From Billgrantia saliphila (GTDB taxonomy: Bacteria; Pseudomonadota; Gammaproteobacteria; Pseudomonadales; Halomonadaceae), in assembly GCF_002930105.1 (NCBI RefSeq), contig NZ_PJRN01000009.1, positions 124,001-188,000 of the forward strand: a stretch of 64,000 nt of DNA. The letters run 5' to 3'. The translations under genes were made by a program, and so were the position numbers. The notes under the pieces were generated by a model. That model did not search any database, had not been told where the DNA came from, and worked only from the letters and a program-made list of their open reading frames with translations. Shown in pieces: positions 1-8,392 of this stretch. The stretch's first letter is position 1. Every line of letters starts with the position of its first letter.

Positions 1-330
1 CATGCCGGCGTGATGGAGCACGCCGTCGATGAATTCACCGTCGGCGGTGAAGCCCGTGTCGTCCCAGTACTCGATGGTGTTGCCGGTCACTCGGTAGCGG
101 CCTTGATAAGCGCTCACGCGCTCGCCGCGGGCTTCGTCATAGCGGTTGTTCGGCAGTAGTTCGTGACGTATATGGCCATCGTCGGTGACCCACATGCCGA
201 CATAGGGGTGGTCTGCCATGGTGACGTCTCCGGTTGCGGTTGCCGCCTTCCCCAGCAGGGGAAGCGCTGCGGCGGTAGCCAGGGCCAGGCCCAGAAGCGT
301 GGATCTGGATTGGGTGGTAGGTACGGTCAT
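1..330 (-). CDS. Atu4866-domain exported protein, C-terminus cut by window edge
   Basis: The first 110 codons are in the window and the 3' end is lost at base 1. The N-terminus has a hydrophobic, Ala/Leu-rich stretch (about residues 10-30, LLGLALATAAALPLLGKAA) that looks like a signal peptide. The mature part carries the run MWVTDDGHIRHELLPNNRYDEARG and then YQGRYRVTGN and DDTGFTADGEF, which I recognise as the Atu4866 domain, a small beta-rich family of unknown function in proteobacteria. It lies 25 bp downstream of the SDR gene on the same strand, so the two may be co-transcribed. The ATG at 328-330 was chosen because it begins the signal peptide. A second in-frame ATG just before MADHPYVG would give a leaderless form. 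Confidence 0.7.
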   Translation of the reverse strand, partial: MTVPTTQSRSTLLGLALATAAALPLLGKAATATGDVTMADHPYVGMWVTDDGHIRHELLPNNRYDEARGERVSAYQGRYRVTGNTIEYWDDTGFTADGEFIDGVLHHAGM

Positions 331-355
331 CGGGTTTCCTCGGCAGCGGCCGGGC

Positions 356-1075
356 TCATGCGCTGGCGGTGGGGCGAACCACGATCTCGCTGGTATCCAC
401 GTCGTCGGGCTGGGCGATGACATGGGCGATGGCCGCGGCAATGGCGTCGGGCTTGAGCGCGATCTGGCGATAGGCTTGCATCGCTTCAGCGGCGCTGGGA
501 TCGGTGATGGTGTCGGCCAGTTCCGACTCCACGACACCGGGATAGACGCAGGTGACGCGAAGCTTGTCGTTCTCCTGACGCAGCCCGTCGGAAATGGCGC
601 GCACGGCGTATTTGGTCGCGCAGTAGACGGCGCCGGTGGGCACCACGTAGAGGCCGCCGATGGAGGAGATGTTGATCACTTGCCCGCTGCCCTGGGCATG
701 CATGGTGGGTAGTACGGCGGCGATGCCGTGCAGCACGCCGCGGATGTTGACGTCGATCATGCGGTCCCATTCGTCGACCTTGAGCGAGGCCAGGGGGGAG
801 AGCGGCATGACGCCGGCATTGTTGATGATGACGTCGATGCGGCCGTGGATCTCCAGTGCGGCATCGGCGAAGGCCTGCACGTCTTTCCGCTGCGTGACGT
901 CCAGCGCACGGGTGTCCACGGTGCCGCCCTCGGCGCGAATGGCTTGCGCCAGCGTCTCCAGCCTGTCGGTGCGGCGAGCGCCGATGACCAGTCGATGTCC
1001 GTGACTTGCCAGCAACCGGGCGGTGGCTTCGCCAATGCCGCTGCTGGCGCCGGTGAGAAGAATGACTTTGCTCAT
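356..1075 (-). CDS. SDR family NAD(P)-dependent oxidoreductase
   Basis: A classical short-chain dehydrogenase of 239 aa. It shows the cofactor motif TGASSGIG at residues 8-15, an arginine-rich segment after beta-2 (GARRTDR) that suggests NADP(H), the NNAG motif near residue 86, a catalytic Ser (NISSIGG) and the YxxxK pair in VYCATKYAV. The C-terminus RPTASA is usual for the YdfG-like 'SDR family oxidoreductase' group that reduces small carbonyls. It is divergent from an AraC-family regulator with a 243-bp gap, a layout common for AraC-controlled carbonyl reductases such as yqhC/yqhD. The substrate cannot be named. Confidence 0.9.
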   Translation of the reverse strand: MSKVILLTGASSGIGEATARLLASHGHRLVIGARRTDRLETLAQAIRAEGGTVDTRALDVTQRKDVQAFADAALEIHGRIDVIINNAGVMPLSPLASLKVDEWDRMIDVNIRGVLHGIAAVLPTMHAQGSGQVINISSIGGLYVVPTGAVYCATKYAVRAISDGLRQENDKLRVTCVYPGVVESELADTITDPSAAEAMQAYRQIALKPDAIAAAIAHVIAQPDDVDTSEIVVRPTASA

Positions 1076-1318
1076 GAGAGAAGGACTCCGTTTGGGTGGC
1101 TTGTGACGACCCTCTCGCAGGGCTCGGATGATCGATCCTTGAGCGAGACCATGAGCAAGAGCGTCGTTGAAACAAGCCTACGGAGGCGCCGGGAATGCCG
1201 ACAGAGCCATTCCTATCGAAATATTGCCTAATTCTATTGGTGGGCTTTATTTGGAGGGTTCTATGTTAGATATTGTTGCCTAAAGATGAATCCATCATGA
1301 AATGAAAGGGCTTTCGGC
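1076..1318. promoter_or_regulatory. Divergent promoter region with TTGCCTAA direct repeats
   Basis: This 243-bp gap separates the SDR gene from the AraC regulator and must hold both promoters. The octamer TTGCCTAA occurs twice in the same orientation, at 1224-1231 and 1276-1283 (52 bp apart). AraC proteins often bind direct repeats, so these are candidate operator halves. The region from about 1215 on is clearly more AT-rich than the genes. No gene is seen in the gap. Confidence 0.45.
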
Positions 1319-2263
1319 ATGTCTGCATCGCCTCCTGGCTTTCCTCACGAGCGAATGGTCGAGCGGCTGTATCGGCTCGCGCCGCATGAGGGCTACACCC
1401 AATCCTTGCTGGATGGGGTGCGCTTCCTGCGCTCGAATCGCCCCATGAAACATACGCCGGTGCTGTATGAGCCATGCATCGTGATCGTGTGCCAAGGGCG
1501 CAAGCGAGGCTATCTGGGCGGTGAAGTGTATCTCTACGATGCCCTCCACTATCTCGTGCTGTCGGTGCCGCTCCCGTTTACGTCGGAAACCGAGGCCAGC
1601 CCCGAGGAGCCGATGCTGGCCATTTCCATTCGCCTCGACATGGCCGTGGTGGCGGACCTGGTCTTCATGCTGGACCAGGCGGATGCACGCTCGGCGGCGC
1701 CGCCTAGAGGTATGCTTTCCACTCCGCTCGGTGCGCCCATGGCCGACGCCACGCTGAGACTGCTCGAGGCGTTGGCCTCGCCCCTGGAGGCGCAGGTGCT
1801 GGCGCCGGGGATCGTGCGGGAGATCTGCTACCGCGTACTGGTCGGCGAGCAGGGCGGAAGCGTGCGCGCGGCGCTTGCCCATCAAGGGCAATTCGGCAGG
1901 ATCGCCAAGGCGCTTCACCGCATCCACGTGGATTATGCCGAGCCCCTGGAGGTGGGGCGCCTGGCCAGCGAAGTCGGCATGAGTGCCGCGGTCTTCCATG
2001 TGCACTTCAAGGCGGTGACGCAGACGTCGCCACTGCAGTACATCAAGTCGACGCGGCTGCACCAGGCCCGGATCATGATGATCCGTGATGGCTTGCCCGC
2101 AGCGGCGGCCGCCGCCAGGGTGGGTTACGAGAGCCCTTCCCAGTTCAGCCGCGAGTTCAAGCGCTTCTTCGGACGGCCTCCCGGTGAGGAGGTGCGTGAA
2201 ATGAAAGCCACGCTGGCGCTGCTGCCCCCGACACAGGTGGCGGGGCTGGCGCTGACGCATTGA
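1319..2263 (+). CDS. AraC family transcriptional regulator (AraC_N type)
   Basis: A 314-aa regulator with an AraC_N cupin-like sensor half (about residues 25-180, including PVLYEPCIVIVCQGRKRGYLGGEVY) and a C-terminal double helix-turn-helix (about 205-300). The two helices include LASEVGMSAAVFHVHFKAVT and AARVGYESPSQFSREFKRFFG. AraC_N members such as YqhC regulate neighbouring aldehyde or carbonyl reductases, so the divergent SDR gene is the likely target. The ATG at 1319 is preceded by AAAGGG at suitable distance. The effector is unknown. Confidence 0.9.
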   Translation: MSASPPGFPHERMVERLYRLAPHEGYTQSLLDGVRFLRSNRPMKHTPVLYEPCIVIVCQGRKRGYLGGEVYLYDALHYLVLSVPLPFTSETEASPEEPMLAISIRLDMAVVADLVFMLDQADARSAAPPRGMLSTPLGAPMADATLRLLEALASPLEAQVLAPGIVREICYRVLVGEQGGSVRAALAHQGQFGRIAKALHRIHVDYAEPLEVGRLASEVGMSAAVFHVHFKAVTQTSPLQYIKSTRLHQARIMMIRDGLPAAAAAARVGYESPSQFSREFKRFFGRPPGEEVREMKATLALLPPTQVAGLALTH

Positions 2264-2308
2264 GGAGCCCTTCGCTTCGAACTCGTCAATTTCACGATGA
2301 GAAGTGGC

Positions 2309-3262
2309 TTAGTCCGCTCTGTCGCCGAGCGTCTCCCTGTCGAAGGCCGCCGCTTCGGCCAGCAGCCAGTCGATGAAGCGGCCGACCGCGGGCGGCGCGT
2401 CACCGGTGGCGGGCACCAGCAGGTCGTAGGTCATGGGCGAGGCGAGAACGTAGCGTTCGCCGAAGGGGCGCACGAGGATACCGCTCTTCAATCGATCCAT
2501 CGCGATGGGGTGGTTGGCGAGCATGACGCCGCGCCCGGCGATGGCCTGATCCAGGGCCAGGCCGAACAGCGAATAGCGACGCTGCGGCGGGGCGACCCTG
2601 TCGCCGACGCCGGCGGCCTCGAGCCATTCCCTCCAGCCGGGAAAGGCGATCCCCTGTCGCGATTCCCAGCCGACGTCCAGCAGGGTGTGGTCGGCCAGGT
2701 CGGCGGGTTCGCGCAGGGGCTGGCCCTGTTGCAGCAGCGATGGGGCGCAGACGGGGAACAGCTCATCGGCGAACAGGCGGTGACTCGTCACGCCCGACCA
2801 GGGCCCTCGGCCGTAGCGAATCGCCAAGCGCGCGCCGTCGCCTTGCCAGGCGGGCATGGTGAGCGATTGGCTGGCATCGAGGGAGATGCTGAGCCCCTCC
2901 GACGAGGCTTCGAAATCCGCTAGACGCGGCAGCAGCCACAACTGCAGGAAGGAGGGCGGGGCGCTCAGCGACAGGGTGGCGGCGCTGCGTGCCCGTTCCC
3001 TTGCGGCCGTGACCCCTGCGGCGATGCGCTCCAGGCCGCTGTCGATGTCGGCGGCCAGGTGGCGTCCGGCCTCGTTCAGGCGTACGCCGTTGGCGTGCCG
3101 GTCGAAGAGAGGAATCCCCAGCCTATCCTCGAGCTGCTTGATCTGTCGGCTGACCGCGCCGGGGGTGACGCCCAGGCGGACGGCGGCGACCTTGAAGCTT
3201 CCTTCTCGTGCCGCTTCGGCAAACGCCCGGAGTGCGTTCAGGGGGAGACGCTCGATCTTCAT
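2309..3262 (-). CDS. LysR family transcriptional regulator, GcvA-like
   Basis: A 317-aa LysR regulator. The N-terminal winged HTH (LNALRAFAEAAREGSFKVAAVRLGVTPGAVSRQIKQLEDRLG, about residues 8-50) has the PGAVSRQI recognition helix typical of the GcvA/AmpR branch, followed by a LysR substrate-binding domain to residue 300. The reading frame is open further upstream, but the ATG at 3260-3262 fits the family start (MKIERLPLNALRAF). It is divergent from an EamA transporter with under 100 bp between the starts, so it probably controls that exporter. The inducer is unknown. Confidence 0.9.
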   Translation of the reverse strand: MKIERLPLNALRAFAEAAREGSFKVAAVRLGVTPGAVSRQIKQLEDRLGIPLFDRHANGVRLNEAGRHLAADIDSGLERIAAGVTAARERARSAATLSLSAPPSFLQLWLLPRLADFEASSEGLSISLDASQSLTMPAWQGDGARLAIRYGRGPWSGVTSHRLFADELFPVCAPSLLQQGQPLREPADLADHTLLDVGWESRQGIAFPGWREWLEAAGVGDRVAPPQRRYSLFGLALDQAIAGRGVMLANHPIAMDRLKSGILVRPFGERYVLASPMTYDLLVPATGDAPPAVGRFIDWLLAEAAAFDRETLGDRAD

Positions 3263-3358
3263 AGCATGAGTTTTCCTGAGCCTAGGGCGGCAGAGTAATC
3301 GTTTGGAGCGTGCGACGGCAACTGCTTGACTGGCGGTATTCACGGTCAAGGAGGCGGT

Positions 3359-4288
3359 ATGGAGCACACCAGGCGATTGACTCGAACTGAGGCTGGGGAA
3401 TGCATTACCGCGCGCCGCCACATCGACTTGCAGGCGAGCGGCCTGATGGTGCTGTTCTGCCTGGCGCTCGGGCTTCAGCAGGTCGCGATCAAGGCGGTCG
3501 CCGCCGATATCTCGCCGTTGGCGCAGATCGCCCTGCGTTCGGCCATCGCGGCCCTGCTGGTGGCGGCCTTGGCCTACCGGCATGGCTTGCGGCTATCCGA
3601 TTTCCGCGCTCGTCTCGGGCCGGGGTTATTGGTGGGATTGGGGTTTACCGCGGAATTCGTGTTCGTGGCGTGGGGGCTGAATCACACGCTGGCATCGCAC
3701 ATGTCGGTGTTTCTCTACACCGCGCCGGTGTTCGCCGCACTGGGGTTGCACCTCTGGGTGCCAGGCGAGCAACTGACGAGGCGGCAATGGGCGGGGGTTG
3801 GGCTGGCCTTTGCCGGTATGGCCACGGCAATGGCACCGGCGACCGGTATCGAGAATGCCGGTGCCATTCTGCTGGGCGATGCCCTGGGGCTACTGGCGGG
3901 CCTCTCCTGGGCTGCGACCACGCTGGTGATTCGACGCTCGTCGCTTTCCGAAGCGCCGCCGGTCCAGACATTGTGCTACCAGCTCGCTATCGCCGGCCTG
4001 CTGCTGTTGCCCGTCGCCACGCTACTGGGGGATCTCGGTCGCATCCATGCGACCGGCGCCGTCATCGCCAGCCTCGCCTTCCAGACACTGGTGATCTCCT
4101 TTGCCGCGCTGCTGCTCTGGTTTTCGCTGCTGCGTCGCTACTTCGCCTCGCAGCTGGGCATCTTCTCGTTTCTGTCGCCGATATTCGGCGTGCTGTTCGG
4201 CGCCGCCCTGCTCGGCGAACCGTTGACGACGAACTTCATCGCCGGTGGCATTGCGTTGCTGGCCGGACTGCTGATGGTGACGCGCTAG
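3359..4288 (+). CDS. EamA/DMT family transporter
   Basis: A membrane protein of about 309 aa with ten predicted hydrophobic segments arranged as two EamA repeats (first about 25-155, second about 165-300). This is the drug/metabolite transporter superfamily, usually exporters of amino acids or small metabolites. The motif-rich ends LGLQQVAIKAVAADISPLAQIALRS and FLSPIFGVLFGAALLGEPL are typical. I chose the ATG at 3359 because AAGGAGG lies at 3348-3354; an in-frame ATG 33 bp upstream has no such site. It is divergently paired with the LysR gene. It converges with the malonate operon tail 17 bp downstream, with no clear terminator between. Confidence 0.85.
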   Translation: MEHTRRLTRTEAGECITARRHIDLQASGLMVLFCLALGLQQVAIKAVAADISPLAQIALRSAIAALLVAALAYRHGLRLSDFRARLGPGLLVGLGFTAEFVFVAWGLNHTLASHMSVFLYTAPVFAALGLHLWVPGEQLTRRQWAGVGLAFAGMATAMAPATGIENAGAILLGDALGLLAGLSWAATTLVIRRSSLSEAPPVQTLCYQLAIAGLLLLPVATLLGDLGRIHATGAVIASLAFQTLVISFAALLLWFSLLRRYFASQLGIFSFLSPIFGVLFGAALLGEPLTTNFIAGGIALLAGLLMVTR

Positions 4289-4305
4289 GTTCTCGTTCCG
4301 CCGAT

Positions 4306-4908
4306 TTACAGCTCGCCGGCCAGGTGCTTATCCACCAGCTCGAGGCGGTCCTGGCCCCAGAACGGTTCCCCTTCGACGTCGTACCACGGGACGCCGAAGC
4401 AGCCGGCCGCCAGGGCCTGCTCGCAGGCCGCGTCGAGGCGCTGCTGCCCTGGCTCCGCTTCCGCTTCCTGCAGCAGCGCCCGGCCATCCAGGCCGCAGGC
4501 GTCGGCGATCTCGCCTAGGGTGGCGAGGTCGGCAATGTCTCGCTCCTCGGCCCAGCAGGCCCGCAGTATGGCCAGCGTCAGTTCGGCGATATCGTGCCCT
4601 CGGGCCTGGGCGGTCAGCGCCAGGCGCGCCGCCGGTCGGTCGTCGGTGGGGAAGTGCTTGGGTTCCACGTTGAGCGGAACACCGAGCAGGCGCGGCCAGC
4701 GCCTCAGCTCCACCAGGCGGTATGCCTGGCGCTCGGGTGCGCGCTTGGGGAGCGGCAGCCCGCCGGTCCGGGGGAAGATCGCGCTTACCGTGATCGGCAC
4801 GTAGTCGACCGTGGCGCCGTGGCGGGCGGCGATCTCGCCGAGCCGGGCGTGACCCAGGTAGGTCCAGGGCGATACCAGACTGCAGTAATAGGTGATGCGC
4901 TTGGGCAT
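4306..4908 (-). CDS. DsbA-family 2-hydroxychromene-2-carboxylate isomerase-like (kappa GST type)
   Basis: A 200-aa thioredoxin-fold protein. The N-terminal YYCSLVSPWTYLGH places a Ser where kappa-class GSTs and HCCA isomerase (NahD) bind glutathione. The all-alpha insertion follows (about 70-160), then VPWYDVEGEPFWGQDRLELV, the cis-Pro and C-terminal signature of the family. These enzymes isomerise unsaturated ring-cleavage products or conjugate glutathione. It is the last gene of the minus-strand malonate operon, 103 bp after the CMD-fold gene, and has no place in the known malonate pathway. The start at 4908 has GAGGAG upstream; the upstream extension lacks homology. The substrate is unknown. 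Confidence 0.8.
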   Translation of the reverse strand: MPKRITYYCSLVSPWTYLGHARLGEIAARHGATVDYVPITVSAIFPRTGGLPLPKRAPERQAYRLVELRRWPRLLGVPLNVEPKHFPTDDRPAARLALTAQARGHDIAELTLAILRACWAEERDIADLATLGEIADACGLDGRALLQEAEAEPGQQRLDAACEQALAAGCFGVPWYDVEGEPFWGQDRLELVDKHLAGEL

Positions 4909-5011
4909 GCGTTGCTCCTCGCTGGTGGTGCTTGCGTCCACGGTGTGCGCAGGGGAAACCCCTGCGTCCGCCACGATGCCGGACTCGCCAAGTTGCGACT
5001 GGTCCAGTGGT

Positions 5012-5416
5012 TCAATCGCCGGCCTGTTGCTCCTCGCGGTAGGCGGCGATCACCTCTCGGGCGATCCGCATGCCGTCCATGGCGGCCGGGAAACCGCAGT
5101 AGGGCACGCACTGCAGCAGCACCTCGCGTATCTCCTCCTCGCTGCAGCCGTTGTTGAGCGCGCCGCGCAGGTGCACCTTGAGTTCGTGGGGGCGGTTTAG
5201 CGCGACCAGCATGCCGACGTTGATCAGGCTGCGGGTGGGGCGCGCAAGTCCCGGCCGGTTCCAGATGTCGTTCCAGCAGTTGCGCGTCACCAGTTCCTGG
5301 AGCGGCCAGCCGAACTCGTCGGCCTGGGCCAGGGCATTGTCGACGTAGGCGTCGCCGAGCACCTCGCGGCGCGTGGCGAGTCCGTTCGGATCGAGACGGT
5401 CATGGGGCGAAGTCAT
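5012..5416 (-). CDS. Carboxymuconolactone decarboxylase family protein
   Basis: A 134-aa alpha-helical protein of the CMD/PcaC family. It has the order ending NVGMLVALNRPHELKVHLRGALNNGCSEEEIREVLLQCVPYCGFPAAMDG, as in gamma-carboxymuconolactone decarboxylase. It lacks the CxxC of AhpD-type peroxidases, so decarboxylase- or lyase-like chemistry is more likely than peroxidase activity. A GAGGAG ribosome site precedes the start. It lies between matB and the kappa-GST-like gene and is co-directional with both. No protocatechuate genes are nearby, so a pcaC role is not supported. Confidence 0.85.
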   Translation of the reverse strand: MTSPHDRLDPNGLATRREVLGDAYVDNALAQADEFGWPLQELVTRNCWNDIWNRPGLARPTRSLINVGMLVALNRPHELKVHLRGALNNGCSEEEIREVLLQCVPYCGFPAAMDGMRIAREVIAAYREEQQAGD

Positions 5417-5502
5417 GGCACACTCCTCTCATTCGGCCATTCAATGTGCGGCGAACCGGGCGGTTTGCCAAGAGCCGCTGTGCATCCTCACCCCGGGGGC
5501 GT

Positions 5503-7014
5503 TCAGCGATAAGCGTCCTGGTAGCGCTTGCGCAGCTCGTTCTTCTGCACTTTACCCATGGTGTTACGCGGCAGGGAGTCGGCGAAGAAAACCCGCTTGG
5601 GCTGCTTGTACTTCGCCAGCCGATCCTGGAGATGGCCGAGCACCTGGCGTTCGCTGAGTTCCGCGTCCGGTTCGGGGACCACCACGGCGGTGACGCCCTC
5701 GCCGAAGTCCGGGTGCGGCACGCCGATCACCGCCGATTCCACCACGCCCTCCAGTTCGTCGATCACCTGCTCGACCTCCTTGGGGTAGACGTTGTAGCCC
5801 CCCGAGATCACCAGGTCCTTGTCGCGGCCGACGATATGCACGTAGCCCTTCTCGTCGACCATTGCCAGGTCACCGGTGACGAAGAAGCCGTCGTCGAGCA
5901 GCTCCTCGCGGGTTTTCTCGGGCATGCGCCAGTAGCCGATGAAGACGTTGGGGCCGCGGATCTCGAGCATGCCGATCTCTCCCCGGGGCACCGACTCGTG
6001 GGTCTCGCGGTCGGTAATGCGGTACTCCACTCCCGGCAGCGGCATGCCCACGGTACCGGCGCGGCGCTCGCCGTCGTAGGGATTGGAGAGGTTCATGTTG
6101 GTCTCGGTCATGCCGTAGCGCTCGAGGATGGCGTGACCGGTCCTGGCCTGGAAGGCCTGGTGGGTCTCGGCGGTCAGCGGCGCCGAGCCGGAGACGAACA
6201 GGCGCATGTTGGCGGTGGTCTCGGGCGTGAGACGCTCGTCCTGGACCAGGCGCGTGTAGAAGGTGGGCACGCCCATCAGCACCGTGCCGTGCGGCATCTC
6301 CTCGAAGATCACGTCGGCATCGAACCTGGGCAAGAACAGCATGCTCGAGCCGGCCATCAGGGTGACGTTGCAGCCGACGAATAGCCCGTGGGTATGGAAT
6401 ATCGGCAGCGCGTGGATCAAGCGATCCTCGGCGGTGAAGCGCCAGGCCTCCTTCAGCGTCTCTGCGTTGGAGCCCAGGTTGCGGTGGGTCAGCATGGCGC
6501 CCTTGGAGCGCCCGGTGGTGCCCGAGGTATAAAGAATCGCCGCCAGGTCGTCGTCTTCGCGCGGTTCGATGGCCTCGTGCGGGGTGGCCCGTTCGGCGGT
6601 GTCCATCAGGCTGCCGTCGGCGTCGGTGCCCAGCGTCTCCACCGCCGGGCAACCGGTCTCACGGGCCACCTCGCGCGCTTCATCGAGGGCGGTGGGGCGG
6701 CAGACGAATAGCGCCGGCTCGGCGTCGGACAGGAAGTAGCGGATCTCGTCGGCGGTGTAGCCGGTGTTCAGAGGCAGATAAATCCCGCCCACGCGCAGGC
6801 AGGCGAGATAGAGCAGAATCGCCTCGGGGCTCTTTTCGACCTGCACGGCAACCCGGTCGCCGGGAGCCACGCCCAGCTCGATAAGCGCCCCGGCGAGGCG
6901 GGCGGTGGCCGATCGGGCGTCGCTGTAGCGGTAGCGACGCCCCTCGCGGGTGGTGATGAAGTCGGCATCGCCGCGATCGCGCATGCGCGCGGTGAAGGTT
7001 TCGTACAGGTTCAT
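5503..7014 (-). CDS. matB: Malonyl-CoA synthetase MatB
   Basis: A 503-aa member of the acyl-adenylate-forming superfamily, the usual length for MatB, which makes malonyl-CoA from malonate, CoA and ATP. Visible motifs are the P-loop YTSGTTGRSKG (162-172), the adenylate motif YGMTETNMN (about 305), TGDLAMVDEKGYVHIVGRDKDLVISGG, and the catalytic Lys in RNTMGKVQKNELRK near the C-terminus. Its start overlaps the stop of the malonyl-CoA decarboxylase gene by 4 bp (ATGA), showing translational coupling. Together they form the MatAB cycle that converts malonate to acetyl-CoA and CO2. Confidence 0.93.
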   Translation of the reverse strand: MNLYETFTARMRDRGDADFITTREGRRYRYSDARSATARLAGALIELGVAPGDRVAVQVEKSPEAILLYLACLRVGGIYLPLNTGYTADEIRYFLSDAEPALFVCRPTALDEAREVARETGCPAVETLGTDADGSLMDTAERATPHEAIEPREDDDLAAILYTSGTTGRSKGAMLTHRNLGSNAETLKEAWRFTAEDRLIHALPIFHTHGLFVGCNVTLMAGSSMLFLPRFDADVIFEEMPHGTVLMGVPTFYTRLVQDERLTPETTANMRLFVSGSAPLTAETHQAFQARTGHAILERYGMTETNMNLSNPYDGERRAGTVGMPLPGVEYRITDRETHESVPRGEIGMLEIRGPNVFIGYWRMPEKTREELLDDGFFVTGDLAMVDEKGYVHIVGRDKDLVISGGYNVYPKEVEQVIDELEGVVESAVIGVPHPDFGEGVTAVVVPEPDAELSERQVLGHLQDRLAKYKQPKRVFFADSLPRNTMGKVQKNELRKRYQDAYR

Positions 7015-8381
7015 TTGGCGAATTCTCCCTTGGCCATTTTCCTGGCGCGGCGATTGAGGTCGCGGACCTCGCCGGAGCAGACCACGGTGGCATTGGCGGT
7101 GTAGTTCTCGTGGTTGCGCTCGATGTCGTCGAGCACATAGAGGTAATTGACCATGAGCCCGGCGGCCTGCTTCAAGCCCTTGGGCGAGGTGTCGCCCAAC
7201 CAGTTGATGCGATGCAGCTCGGCGCCGTTGCCCAGGTGGAAGCGCGCCACCGGGTTGAGCGGCAGGCCGGCGGCGTTCTTTTCCTCGACCAGATAGCGCG
7301 CGGCCAGCGGTTTGATCACGGCCTTGAGGCGCTCGCTGTGGGCCGGGTCGAGGTGCCAGTCGGGCGCGTCGAGTTCGTGCAACATCTGGCGCAGTTCGTC
7401 GGGCAGCGCCTCGTCGTTGCGACGCTCGGCGAGCCAGTGGGCGAACCCGGGGACCGGCGAGAGCGTGACGAAGTGCTTGAGCTGCGGCAGCTCCTGCTTG
7501 AGCTCCTGCACCACCTGCTTGATCAGGAAGTTACCGAAGGAGATGCCGCGCAGGCCGGTCTGGCAGTTGCTGATGCCGAAGAAGGCGGCGGCGTCGGCGG
7601 ACTCGGGATCGTCGATATCGCGGTGCTCGCCGGCCAGGATAGGCTGGATGCGCTGCGGCAGTCCCCTGTGCAGGGCCACCTCGACGAAGATCAGCGGCTC
7701 GTCGCCGATCGCCGGATGGAAGAAGGCGAAGCAGCGTCGATCCACGGCGTCCAGCCGCCGGCGCAGGTCATCCCAATCGCGGATCTCGTGGACCGCCTCG
7801 TAGCGGATGATCTTCTCCAGGATCGAGGCCGGTGTGTTCCAGTCGATGCGCTTGAGCACCAGGAAGCCGCGGTTGAACCAGGAGCCGAACAGATGCGCGA
7901 AGTCGGCGTCGATGGCACCGAGCTCGCGGGTGTCGGAGCGGGGCCGTTCGCGTATTCGTTCAAGCAGCCCTTCGCGCATGCGTACCAAGGCGTGGGTGCC
8001 GTTGCTGGCCAGGTTGAGGCGGCGAAACAGCTCCTGGCGACGCGGCTCGCAAGCGTCGAACAGCATCTGCAGACTGGCGTTGTCGCGCTGCTCGCGATAG
8101 ATCGCATAGGTTTCGTCGATATGCGCGGGGTCGGCGGCGAAGTCGCTGGCCAGCCGCTCGAAGAAGCGCGTGCGCTCCTCTTCGTCCAGGCGCTGATACA
8201 TGGCGAGCGCGCGGCTCGCCAGGCTGATGCTCGAGGCCTCACCGTCGCTTTCGAGCAGTGCCCGACAAGCGTCGAGCATTCGGCTGTGATTGGGAGTGGC
8301 CGTATCGCCCTGGCGCCGCCAGAGCCTGGCGTCGCGCTGGGTGATGCTGTTGAACAGCTCCTGCAGGAAGGTCATGTTCAT
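7011..8381 (-). CDS. matA: Malonyl-CoA decarboxylase
   Basis: A 456-aa protein of the malonyl-CoA decarboxylase family. It has the helical N-terminal domain (about 10-190) and the GNAT-like catalytic domain. This contains NCQTGLRGISFGNFLIKQVVQEL, FVTLSPVPGFAHWL (the catalytic Ser region) and ARFHLGNGAELHRINWLGD (the His region), then the conserved tail MVNYLYVLDDIERNHENY. It converts malonyl-CoA to acetyl-CoA. The reading frame stays open far upstream into the permease gene; I chose ATG 8381 because homology begins there, just 11 bp after the dctM stop. It sits in the order TRAP-matA-matB. Confidence 0.93.
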   Translation of the reverse strand: MNMTFLQELFNSITQRDARLWRRQGDTATPNHSRMLDACRALLESDGEASSISLASRALAMYQRLDEEERTRFFERLASDFAADPAHIDETYAIYREQRDNASLQMLFDACEPRRQELFRRLNLASNGTHALVRMREGLLERIRERPRSDTRELGAIDADFAHLFGSWFNRGFLVLKRIDWNTPASILEKIIRYEAVHEIRDWDDLRRRLDAVDRRCFAFFHPAIGDEPLIFVEVALHRGLPQRIQPILAGEHRDIDDPESADAAAFFGISNCQTGLRGISFGNFLIKQVVQELKQELPQLKHFVTLSPVPGFAHWLAERRNDEALPDELRQMLHELDAPDWHLDPAHSERLKAVIKPLAARYLVEEKNAAGLPLNPVARFHLGNGAELHRINWLGDTSPKGLKQAAGLMVNYLYVLDDIERNHENYTANATVVCSGEVRDLNRRARKMAKGEFAK

Positions 8382-8392
8382 GTCGCGCTCCG

